6,335 nt of DNA, from positions 1-6,335 of the forward strand of contig JADFYS010000118.1 of the NCBI GenBank assembly GCA_015232955.1, read 5' to 3'. Made by a program: the position numbers and the translations under genes. Below the pieces are notes generated by a model. It saw only the letters and a list, made by a program, of their open reading frames with translations. It was not told where the DNA came from and did not search any database. Within the stretch, counting starts at the first letter, position 1. Every line of letters starts with the position of its first letter. This document shows positions 1 through 5,187 of this stretch, piece after piece. Origin of the DNA: Gammaproteobacteria bacterium (GTDB lineage Bacteria; Pseudomonadota; Gammaproteobacteria; Thiohalomonadales; Thiohalomonadaceae).

Positions 1-361
1 AGCGATTGCCTCCGAGATCGCTGCTCTTGGGGGAGAGGGGTGTCGCAACCTCTGCGGAGAGACCACGCTGGAGGAGGTGATAGATCTCCTGGCACTGGTG
101 GATGTCGCGGTCAGCAATGATTCGGGGTTGATGCATGTTGCGGCTGCGGTAGGGGTGAGCGTCATCGCGCTATACGGCTCATCATCACCTGCCTATACGC
201 CCCCGCTTACGCAACAGGCAGAGATCTTTAGCTCCAGCCTCTCTTGTAGTCCCTGTTATCAGCGGCGCTGTTCCCGCTACCCTCATCCTCGCTGTCTCGA
301 AGAGATCGAAGTGGATGCGGTGCTGGCAGCGGTGGAACGGAAGTTGTTGGCAAAGATCTGA
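1..361 (+). CDS. waaF: ADP-heptose:LPS heptosyltransferase II, C-terminal 119 residues (5'-partial)
   Basis: The reading frame is open from base 2 to the TGA at 359-361, so the gene enters from outside the window and the GTG at 77 is not its start. WaaF adds the second L-glycero-D-manno-heptose to the inner core of lipopolysaccharide on the cytoplasmic face of the inner membrane. Visible landmarks of GT-B family 9 transferases are N-L-C-G-E-T-T-L, then V-S-N-D-S-G-L-M-H-V-A-A-A (the ADP-heptose-binding region of the C-terminal Rossmann domain), then A-L-Y-G-S-S-S-P and T-P-P-L. A cysteine-rich tail (C-S-P-C-Y-Q-R-R-C, then R-C-L) is typical of the heptosyltransferase II branch. E. coli WaaF has about 348 residues, so roughly two thirds is missing upstream. 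It converges on the next gene with 10 bases between the stops. Another GT9 heptosyltransferase (WaaC/WaaQ type) is the alternative, but the S-N-D-S-G-L-M-H-V motif with the Cys-rich tail favours WaaF. Confidence 0.88.
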   Translation, partial: AIASEIAALGGEGCRNLCGETTLEEVIDLLALVDVAVSNDSGLMHVAAAVGVSVIALYGSSSPAYTPPLTQQAEIFSSSLSCSPCYQRRCSRYPHPRCLEEIEVDAVLAAVERKLLAKI

Positions 362-371
362 TCGCCCCGTT

Positions 372-1538
372 TCAGGACGATGGAGTGCGGCGGTACGGGA
401 GCTGCTGGTTGAGTTCGGTAATGTAGTCGTCGATCGCTTCGCGCTCCTGGACGCAATAGTGGGCGATTGCCTCCTTAAACCAGGGCTGGCTCAACCAGTG
501 GTAGGAGTATGTTCGGGTGGGGATAAAGCCGCGGGAGACTTTGTGTTCACCCTGGGCACCCGGTTCAAAACAGCTAAGGCCACGCTCGATGGCAAACTCG
601 ATCCCCTGATAGTAACACGCCTCAAAATGGAGCGAATGGACCTCTGAATTTGTCCCCCAGTGGCGGCCAAAGAGGGTACTGTCGCTAATAAACATCAGGG
701 CGCCGGCGATAGTCTCTCCGCTCCGTTCCGCCAAAACCAGCAGGATCTGATCCCCCATCTTTTCACCAATTTCAAGGAAGAAGCCGAGGGATAGGGTTGC
801 GATACCCCACTTCTTCTCAAAGGTGAGGCAATAAAACCGGTAAAACGCTGCCCACTCCTCTGCGGTCGCTTCATCGCCGCTAATCCGCCGCAGCGTGACC
901 CCTGCGGCGGCGACCCTCTCCCGTTCACGCCGAATCTTTTTCCGCTTGCGCGAGGAGAGATGTTCAAGAAACTGTTCAAAAGAGTGATAGTCGTGGTTAA
1001 ACCAGTGGAACTGGCAGTCATTGCGTTCGATCAGAGGTTGTTGTTGGAGCCATTGACGGTTATGCGGGTCGGGAAAGAGGATATGTAAACCACTCGCCTC
1101 GATAGATAGTGCCTGCTGCTGTGCAGCCTGCAGCAGGAGTGGTGCAAACTCACCCACTTTGTCAACAGGGCATACGAATCTCTGTCCTGTTGAAGGGGTA
1201 TAGGGGACAGCTGTGACCAATTTGGGGAAGTAGGGCTTTCCATAGCGCGCGTATGCGTCTGCCCAGGCGTGATCAAAGACAAACTCACCATAGGAGTTAG
1301 CCTTAATGTAGAGAGGCATCGCCGCGAGTAACCGCCCCTTGCTCTCTTTTTCAGCGCCACCTTCGTATAGCGCAAGGTGGCAAGGTTGCCATCCGAACTG
1401 ATTTCCGACGCAGTTGTGCCGTTCCAGCGCACTCAGGAACTCGTGGCGAAGGAAGGGGTTGTTGTCAACCACCAACTGATTCCATGCCGCAGCCGGAATC
1501 TTGGAGATATCTGGGTAGCGGTGAACGATTGGCGACAT
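372..1538 (-). CDS. FemAB-like / GNAT-fold peptidoglycan-recognition family protein (COG3146, DUF482 type)
   Basis: This 388-residue protein belongs to a widespread, poorly characterised proteobacterial family (PF04339, FemAB_like; COG3146) with a tandem acyltransferase fold. No substrate has been firmly established, so no reaction is assigned. Recognisable family landmarks are N-P-F-L-R-H-E-F-L near residue 28, H-A-W-A-D-A-Y near 90, the strongly basic stretch S-S-R-K-R-K-K-I-R-R-E-R around 195-206, H-F-E-A-C-Y-Y-Q-G-I-E-F near 304-315, and F-E-P-G-A-Q-G-E-H-K followed by R-G-F-I-P-T-R-T near 324-343. The length is normal for the family. There is no signal peptide or membrane segment, so it is probably cytoplasmic. 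The ATG at 1538 is chosen; a GTG one codon upstream (1541) is equally open, and no Shine-Dalgarno motif decides between them. It starts 26 bases after the tadA stop, so the two are likely one transcript, and its stop lies 10 bases from the convergent heptosyltransferase stop. Confidence 0.85.
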   Translation of the reverse strand: MSPIVHRYPDISKIPAAAWNQLVVDNNPFLRHEFLSALERHNCVGNQFGWQPCHLALYEGGAEKESKGRLLAAMPLYIKANSYGEFVFDHAWADAYARYGKPYFPKLVTAVPYTPSTGQRFVCPVDKVGEFAPLLLQAAQQQALSIEASGLHILFPDPHNRQWLQQQPLIERNDCQFHWFNHDYHSFEQFLEHLSSRKRKKIRRERERVAAAGVTLRRISGDEATAEEWAAFYRFYCLTFEKKWGIATLSLGFFLEIGEKMGDQILLVLAERSGETIAGALMFISDSTLFGRHWGTNSEVHSLHFEACYYQGIEFAIERGLSCFEPGAQGEHKVSRGFIPTRTYSYHWLSQPWFKEAIAHYCVQEREAIDDYITELNQQLPYRRTPSS

Positions 1539-1567
1539 CACAGAGGTGGTTGTAACAACGGTCGCGG

Positions 1568-2068
1568 TTACCTTCTGCTTCTAAAAAAGCTTTGCAGTAA
1601 CTCACCACACTCCCGTCCAAGAACACCGGCCCTGAGCTCAACACGATGGTTGAGGTGAGGTGAGCACAGCAGTTGGTATACAGAACCACCACAGCCGCTG
1701 CGGTAATCAAAAGCACCAAAAACGACCCGAGAGATACGGGCCTGAATAATCGCTCCGGCACACATCGCGCAAGGCTCCAGTGTGACATAGAGAGTAGTAT
1801 CGGGGATACGGTAATTATCCCGATATCTGCAGGCAGCACGAATCGCGACAATCTCGGCGTGACAGGTGGGATCGCTCTGAGAAATGGGTCGGTTCCACCC
1901 CTCAGCGATGATCTTGTCGTTGTGATAGAGAAGTGCGCCTACCGGCACCTCCCCATTTAGCGCGGCTCGGTGCGCCAACTCCAGGGCGAGTCGCATCCGC
2001 TCTTGATCCTGCTCCTGTTGCGTCAGTGGAGGCGGCAGACCAATGAGAGGTGAAGGGTCTACTCCCAT
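1568..2068 (-). CDS. tadA: tRNA-specific adenosine deaminase (A34 to inosine)
   Basis: TadA deaminates the wobble adenosine A34 of tRNA-Arg(ACG) to inosine so that one tRNA reads CGU, CGC and CGA. The 166-residue product is almost exactly the E. coli length (167). The zinc site is complete: H70-A71-E72 supplies the histidine ligand and catalytic glutamate, and P99-C100-A-M-C103 supplies the two cysteine ligands. Other landmarks are E-V-P-V-G-A-L near 40, G-W-N-R-P near 57, N-Y-R near 85 and N-H-R-V-E near 140. The ATG at 2068 has no Shine-Dalgarno of its own but overlaps the stop of a tiny upstream ORF, suggesting translational coupling. The Met at residue 25 (base 1996), which aligns with an internal Met near the E. 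coli N-terminus, is the fallback start. In many gammaproteobacteria tadA lies close to guaA; here about 1.48 kb carrying a Fic gene separates them. Confidence 0.95.
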   Translation of the reverse strand: MGVDPSPLIGLPPPLTQQEQDQERMRLALELAHRAALNGEVPVGALLYHNDKIIAEGWNRPISQSDPTCHAEIVAIRAACRYRDNYRIPDTTLYVTLEPCAMCAGAIIQARISRVVFGAFDYRSGCGGSVYQLLCSPHLNHRVELRAGVLGRECGELLQSFFRSRR

Positions 2069-2100
2069 TTGATTGTAAATAAGTCAGTTTTACCTTTCAT
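2059..2100 (-). CDS. Mini-ORF ending in a guaA-like tail, overlapping the tadA start
   Basis: An ATG at 2100 opens 13 codons (MKGKTDLFTIKWE) ending in TAG at 2059-2061. A TTG at 2106 in the same frame would add two codons and lies 11 bases after a clear AAGGAG at 2118-2123, which is otherwise unexplained; the spacing from that motif to the ATG is a long 17 bases. The last residues T-I-K-W-E-stop mirror the T-I-E-W-E-stop end of GuaA. The tadA ATG at 2068 lies within the last codons (ATGGGAGTAG), so ribosomes finishing the mini-ORF could restart on tadA. It is too short to claim a functional peptide. Most likely it is a guaA 3'-end remnant at an insertion junction that now acts as a leader for tadA. 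Confidence 0.4.
   Translation of the reverse strand: MKGKTDLFTIKWE
2061..2077 (-). repeat. Putative att core, tadA side (guaA 3'-end copy)
   Basis: The + strand reads ACTCCCATTTGATTGTA. It matches 13 of 17 bases of 3545-3561, with the first seven identical and all four differences transitions. On the minus strand it encodes T-I-K-W-E in the frame in which guaA encodes T-I-E-W-E, and the next bases complete a TAG stop. This fits a site-specific recombination junction in which only the core needs to be identical. Confidence 0.6.
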
Positions 2101-2117
2101 ATTCAATGGCTTATTTT

Positions 2118-2123
2118 CTCCTT
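2118..2123 (-). promoter_or_regulatory. Shine-Dalgarno AAGGAG upstream of the mini-ORF before tadA
   Basis: The minus strand reads AAGGAG here, 11 bases before TTG(2106) and 17 before ATG(2100). It is about 49 bases from the tadA ATG, so it cannot serve tadA directly and points to translation of the intervening mini-ORF. Confidence 0.45.
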
Positions 2124-2127
2124 AAAT

Positions 2128-2150
2128 GATAATACCCTAAAGAATACCAT
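2128..2150 (-). repeat. Subterminal tandem repeat pair, tadA-side end (arm-type site candidate)
   Basis: Read on the minus strand, this block holds ATGGTATT followed 12 bases on by a second unit AGGGTATT. It matches the block at 3455-3477 at 19 of 23 positions, in the same orientation, and lies 50 bases inside the att core. The paired arrangement near both ends resembles arm-type integrase-binding sites. Confidence 0.5.
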
Positions 2151-2168
2151 GCTCAGAAAATCCTGCAA
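2129..2168 (-). promoter_or_regulatory. Possible promoter(s) driving tadA from the element end
   Basis: On the minus strand TATTAT (2129-2134) is a good -10 match but lacks a good -35 at 17-18 bases. A second pairing is TTGCAG (2163-2168), a 16-base spacer, and TATTCT (2141-2146). Both -10 candidates lie inside the subterminal 23-base repeat block. They would restore expression of tadA after its separation from the guaA transcript. The matches are weak, so this is a suggestion. Confidence 0.25.
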
Positions 2169-2174
2169 ATCGTG

Positions 2175-2198
2175 AAAAAAAACACCGACCCACACGGT
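2175..2198 (-). terminator. Possible Rho-independent terminator after the Fic gene
   Basis: Four bases after the Fic stop, the minus strand reads ACCG, a 7-base loop, CGGT, one G, then eight T residues (A-run at 2175-2182). The stem is only 4 bp, so termination would be weak, but the long U tract directly after a gene stop supports the call. Confidence 0.45.
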
Positions 2199-2201
2199 AA
2201 C

Positions 2202-3347
2202 TTATTTCTTCGTCGGACCAGGCTGAGTCGGTTCAACAATCGTCAACTCATAGCGCGTTGTTCTACCTCCACCTGGTAACGGAATGATTATACCTTTGGC
2301 AACTAGGTCAGAAAGATCACGACTGGCTGTTCGATTGGGGCACTTTGTGAACGCTTCATATTTCCTGGTCGTTATTCCGCCTTCAAAGCCTTTTCGTCCT
2401 TCAGCGAACACCCGAGATACCATCCTGGCCTGCCTTTCATTCAGCTGATCGCCATACGCTTCGTAGAACCGTGTCTTGGCCAGAACAAAACCCATCTCTT
2501 CCCCGGCAATTTCCTGGGCCTTGATGACCCTGTCGGCAAAGTAATCAAGCCATGTATTAAGGTCAACGCCTCCACGACTCGCTTTCTCCAGCTGCAGGTA
2601 ATAGGATTTTTTGTCCCCCTCTATTGCCGTGGCAAGACAAGCCGTGGTTGGATAGCCGAGAGACTGCGAAAGTGCATGGTCAGCGATCGCCCTGCCAACT
2701 CGCCCGTTACCATCATCGAAGGGGTGAATCACTTCGAACCAGAGATGAGCAATACCTGCTCGGGCAATACCGGGTATAGTCTTGTCCCCGCTCAAGGGAC
2801 TGCTTTGGTTATACCATTCGATAAGCTTCACCATTTCATCAGACACCTGAGTCGCTGATGGCGCCTCATAGTGAACCTTTTCGTGTCCATAAGGCCCGCT
2901 CACTATTTGCATCGGTGAAGGATCGTTGCGGTATGCGCCTCGCAGAATAGGCGTGTAGCGCTGTTCCGGGATGGCCATGGACTGCCACTTACCCAGCAGG
3001 TCATGCGTCAGGGATGTTTTCCAGTTCTTGCGTACATCCACCAGCAGCAAAGCTGCCCCAGCAGCTTTCTGGTCTGATTTGACCGGTAGCGTATCCGATG
3101 TAATCAACGAGAGCAGAGACGACCTGACCGACTCTCTGTCCAGGTCCTCGCCCTCAATGGCGCTGGTCTTGATGGCCTCGGAAAGCATCAAGTCAATCGT
3201 GGCATCCTCTTGGGACGCCACCGGTAACGCATCAAAGCTGCCGGCCAGGCGCTCTGAGTTGAGGCGAAACTCAAGCTCCCGGTGTTCGAGCGCATGCTTG
3301 TCGTAGCGGAAACCGGGCCAATCGGATTGTTGCCATATCCATCTCAT
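2202..3347 (-). CDS. Fic family protein with N-terminal DUF4172 region (class II, self-inhibited AMP-transferase)
   Basis: Fic enzymes usually transfer AMP from ATP to a hydroxyl side chain of a target protein. The 381-residue product starts M-R-W-I-W-Q-Q-S-D-W-P, the usual opening of DUF4172-Fic proteins, which fixes the ATG at 3347. T61-S-A-I-E65-G66 fits the inhibitory motif [S/T]xxxE[G/N], whose glutamate blocks the ATP site in class II Fic proteins, so no separate antitoxin is needed. The target-positioning flap lies around 137-163. The catalytic motif H208-P-F-D-D-G-N-G-R-V-G-R219 is complete, with the catalytic His and the phosphate-binding Asn and Arg. Residues about 300-370 look like a winged-helix DNA-binding domain (T-A-S-R-D-L-S-D-L-V-A-K-G-I-I, then G-G-G-R-T-T-R-Y), which suggests autoregulation. 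The gene has no Shine-Dalgarno. It lies alone between guaA and tadA, bounded by guaA-end repeats. The target is unknown. Family assignment is very secure; the mobile origin is inferred. Confidence 0.95.
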   Translation of the reverse strand: MRWIWQQSDWPGFRYDKHALEHRELEFRLNSERLAGSFDALPVASQEDATIDLMLSEAIKTSAIEGEDLDRESVRSSLLSLITSDTLPVKSDQKAAGAALLLVDVRKNWKTSLTHDLLGKWQSMAIPEQRYTPILRGAYRNDPSPMQIVSGPYGHEKVHYEAPSATQVSDEMVKLIEWYNQSSPLSGDKTIPGIARAGIAHLWFEVIHPFDDGNGRVGRAIADHALSQSLGYPTTACLATAIEGDKKSYYLQLEKASRGGVDLNTWLDYFADRVIKAQEIAGEEMGFVLAKTRFYEAYGDQLNERQARMVSRVFAEGRKGFEGGITTRKYEAFTKCPNRTASRDLSDLVAKGIIIPLPGGGRTTRYELTIVEPTQPGPTKK

Positions 3348-3405
3348 GGCGTGATTCTAGCACTTATTCACGCAATATTTCATGAGCATTTGGCGTGATT
3401 ATAGC
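3347..3405 (-). promoter_or_regulatory. Fic promoter region with duplicated -10/operator-like repeat
   Basis: A 15-base repeat occurs at 3347-3361 and 3391-3405 with one mismatch, 44 bases apart (about four helical turns). On the minus strand each reads GCTA[T/G]AATCACGCCA and contains a -10-like hexamer: a perfect TATAAT at 3398-3403 and TAGAAT at 3354-3359. Neither has a convincing -35. The downstream repeat overlaps the Fic start codon; initiation about 7 bases after TAGAAT would fall on the A of the ATG, giving a leaderless mRNA, consistent with the missing ribosome binding site. The repeats could equally be operators bound by the Fic protein's own winged helix. Confidence 0.45.
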
Positions 3406-3419
3406 CTGCAATAACGCCA
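3391..3419. promoter_or_regulatory. Inverted repeat TGGCGT/ACGCCA around the upstream Fic -10
   Basis: TGGCGT (3391-3396) and ACGCCA (3414-3419) form a perfect 6-base inverted repeat separated by 17 bases that hold the TATAAT hexamer. A dimeric regulator bound here would cover the promoter. The arms are short, so chance is not excluded. Confidence 0.3.
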
Positions 3420-3454
3420 TCCTGGATCAAAGACTGGCATCTGAACGGCGCCTA

Positions 3455-3477
3455 GAAAATACCATGAAAAATACCAT
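3455..3477 (-). repeat. Subterminal tandem repeat pair, guaA-side end (arm-type site candidate)
   Basis: Read on the minus strand, this block holds two exact ATGGTATTTT units with a 12-base period. It matches 2128-2150 at 19 of 23 positions and lies 67 bases inside the guaA-side core. Confidence 0.5.
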
Positions 3478-3534
3478 TGATGCAGGTTGCATTATCGGTT
3501 ATATATTTTTTAGTCTTATAATTCAATTTGTTAC

Positions 3535-3544
3535 GAACCCGTTC
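3535..3544. repeat. Short palindrome abutting the guaA-side core
   Basis: The + strand reads GAAC-CC-GTTC immediately before the ACTCCCA core and overlaps the guaA stop codon. The 4-base arms are perfect. It could be half of a recombinase core-binding site, or chance; no such palindrome flanks the tadA-side core. Confidence 0.25.
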
Positions 3545-5120
3545 ACTCCCACTCAATCGTACCGGGCGGTTTGCCCGTGATGTCATAGACAACCCTTGAG
3601 ATACCGTGGGTTTCGTTGACAATGCGTCGGCAGACCAGATCGAGGAAATCGTAGGGGAGATGTGCCCAGCGAGCGGTCATAAAGTCGATGGTCTCTACAG
3701 CGCGGAGTGAGACCACATACTGATAGCGTCGTCCGTCACCAGTAACGCCCACGGATTTAATCGGCAGAAAAACGGTAAAAGCCTGAGAGGTCTTGTGGTA
3801 GAGCTGATGTTTGTGCAGCTCTTCGATAAAGATGTGATCCGCAAGTCGCAGCAGGTCGGCATACTCCTTTTTGACCTCCCCCAAAATGCGAACACCGAGG
3901 CCAGGGCCAGGGAAAGGGTGGCGATAGACCATATCGTAGGGGAGACCCAACTCCACCCCCAGCTTTCGCACTTCATCTTTAAACAGCTCGCGTAGAGGTT
4001 CACACAGCTTGAGGTTCATCTTCTCTGGAAGCCCACCCACATTGTGGTGAGATTTTATGAGGTGGGCACTGCTCCCTTTGGCTCCAGCGGACTCAATGAC
4101 ATCGGGATAGATTGTGCCCTGAGCCAACCATCGAGCATTACCACACTTATTGGCCTCCTCTTCAAATATCTCAATAAACAGATTTCCTATAACTTTGCGT
4201 TTTGCTTCCGGATCAGAGACTCCCTTCAGGGCGAGAAGAAAGCGATCCTCAGCATCCACCCGAATCACCTTAACCCCCATATGCTGGGCAAAGGTAGCCA
4301 TCACCTGATCCCCCTCACCATAACGAAGCAGACCATTATCGACAAAAACACAGGTGAGCTGTTGACCAATCGCACGATGGAGCAGCGCCGCTACCACCGA
4401 TGAATCCACACCTCCCGAAAGGCCGAGTATCACCTCATCACTGCCAACCTGACTGCGGATGCTAGCGATAGAATCATCAATGATATTTCCGGGAAGCCAG
4501 AGGGGAGCACAACCGCAAATTTGTTGTGTAAAGCGTTCAATGATGCGTTGACCCTGATGGGTATGAGTCACTTCCGGATGAAACTGAACGCCATAAAACT
4601 GACGCCTTTCGTCACACATCCCGGCGATGGGGGCAGAGGTGGTAGAGGCCATCACTGTAAAGCCGGGGGGAATCTCAAGAACACGATCTCCATGGCTCAT
4701 CCAGACATCCAACATCCCCCACCCCTCGGCGCTGATATGATCTTCAATATCACTCAGCAGAGAGGAGTGGCCACGCGCCCTGACCTGCGCATAACCGTAT
4801 TCGTGATGGTCTGCAATTTCGACTTTACCTCCCAGGGTCACCGCCATCGTCTGCATCCCGTAACAGATCCCAAGTACCGGAACCCCTTGCGTGTAGACTG
4901 ATGGATGAGGTGTAGGAGACTCGACTCCAGTGGTACTTTCAGGGCCACCAGAGAGGATGATCCCGTTCGCCTGAAAATTAGAGATCTCCTCTTCGGAGAG
5001 ATCAAATGGATGAAGCTCACAATAGACGCCGGCCTCACGCACCCGTCTTGCGATCAGCTGGGTATACTGCGAGCCAAAATCGAGAATCAGTATGCGCTGG
5101 GAGTGGATATCGTTGGTCAT
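3543..5120 (-). CDS. guaA: GMP synthase (glutamine-hydrolysing)
   Basis: GuaA converts XMP to GMP using ATP and glutamine, the last step of de novo GMP synthesis, as a cytoplasmic dimer. The 525 residues equal the E. coli length. The N-terminal class I glutamine amidotransferase has I-L-D-F-G-S-Q-Y near 12, S-G-G-P-E-S near 57, nucleophile C86 in G-I-C-Y-G-M-Q, and H181/E183 completing the triad. The ATP-pyrophosphatase domain has the P-loop S235-G-G-V-D-S240. The C-terminal dimerisation domain carries K-S-H-H-N-V-G-G and H-P-F-P-G-P-G-L-G and ends G-T-I-E-W-E, the usual terminus. The ATG at 5120 matches the family start although no Shine-Dalgarno precedes it. guaB, its common upstream partner, is absent from the window; a DUF302 gene lies 67 bases upstream instead. 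Its last codons overlap the proposed element attachment core, and the protein is intact. No hairpin terminator is visible after the stop. Confidence 0.98.
   Translation of the reverse strand: MTNDIHSQRILILDFGSQYTQLIARRVREAGVYCELHPFDLSEEEISNFQANGIILSGGPESTTGVESPTPHPSVYTQGVPVLGICYGMQTMAVTLGGKVEIADHHEYGYAQVRARGHSSLLSDIEDHISAEGWGMLDVWMSHGDRVLEIPPGFTVMASTTSAPIAGMCDERRQFYGVQFHPEVTHTHQGQRIIERFTQQICGCAPLWLPGNIIDDSIASIRSQVGSDEVILGLSGGVDSSVVAALLHRAIGQQLTCVFVDNGLLRYGEGDQVMATFAQHMGVKVIRVDAEDRFLLALKGVSDPEAKRKVIGNLFIEIFEEEANKCGNARWLAQGTIYPDVIESAGAKGSSAHLIKSHHNVGGLPEKMNLKLCEPLRELFKDEVRKLGVELGLPYDMVYRHPFPGPGLGVRILGEVKKEYADLLRLADHIFIEELHKHQLYHKTSQAFTVFLPIKSVGVTGDGRRYQYVVSLRAVETIDFMTARWAHLPYDFLDLVCRRIVNETHGISRVVYDITGKPPGTIEWE
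3545..3561 (-). repeat. Putative att core, guaA side (last codons of guaA)
   Basis: The + strand reads ACTCCCACTCAATCGTA, part of the final T-I-E-W-E codons and stop of guaA. It is the partner of 2061-2077 in direct orientation. The first seven bases, ACTCCCA, are identical; seven bases is a common crossover length for tyrosine recombinases. Confidence 0.6.
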
Positions 5121-5187
5121 GGAGTAAGGTTCAATATTCGGCTAGGAGTTTGAGGGGAAAAATGGACGGTACTCAGTAGTTCTGCCA

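Larger units (their letters stand above)
2061..3551. mobile_element. Putative minimal integrative element inserted at the 3' end of guaA, with Fic as sole cargo
   Basis: The segment is bounded by direct repeats with the identical core ACTCCCA, at 2061-2067 and in the last codons of guaA (3545-3551). Just inside each boundary (2128-2150 and 3455-3477) is a 23-base block with two tandem ATGGTATT-like units, matching at 19 of 23 positions between the ends and in the same orientation. Both non-coding ends are AT-rich compared with the flanking genes. The only sizeable gene inside is the Fic gene. The 3' end of guaA is an established insertion hotspot for tyrosine-recombinase islands, where the element's att site keeps the gene's last codons intact. 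No integrase, excisionase, replication or transfer gene is present, so the element is either mobilised in trans or is a deleted relic. An alternative is that the repeats arose by local duplication and the Fic gene came in by another route. Confidence 0.55.

Noticed and set aside
315..647. 110-codon + strand frame spanning the heptosyltransferase end and the acyltransferase gene
   Set aside because: It overlaps two better-supported genes in other frames and has no start signal or family resemblance.
1465..1960. Long alternative frames on both strands across tadA (1465-1851 minus, 1673-1960 plus)
   Set aside because: They overlap tadA, whose zinc motifs and length are complete, and show no family resemblance.
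2069..3542. A separate antitoxin gene or an integrase accompanying Fic
   Set aside because: No frame of suitable size outside Fic exists in 2069-2201 or 3348-3542. The Fic protein carries its own inhibitory motif.
3395..3580. 61-codon + strand frame with a hydrophobic stretch between Fic and guaA
   Set aside because: It has no ribosome binding site, crosses the subterminal repeat block and the att core, and runs antisense into the end of guaA. The hydrophobicity comes from AT-rich DNA.
4044..4901. Two + strand frames above 110 codons inside guaA
   Set aside because: They are antisense to a fully conserved GuaA and show no recognisable motif or start signal.
5121..5187. Purine riboswitch or attenuator before guaA
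   Set aside because: The 67-base gap is too short for a purine aptamer and shows no convincing stem set or U tract.
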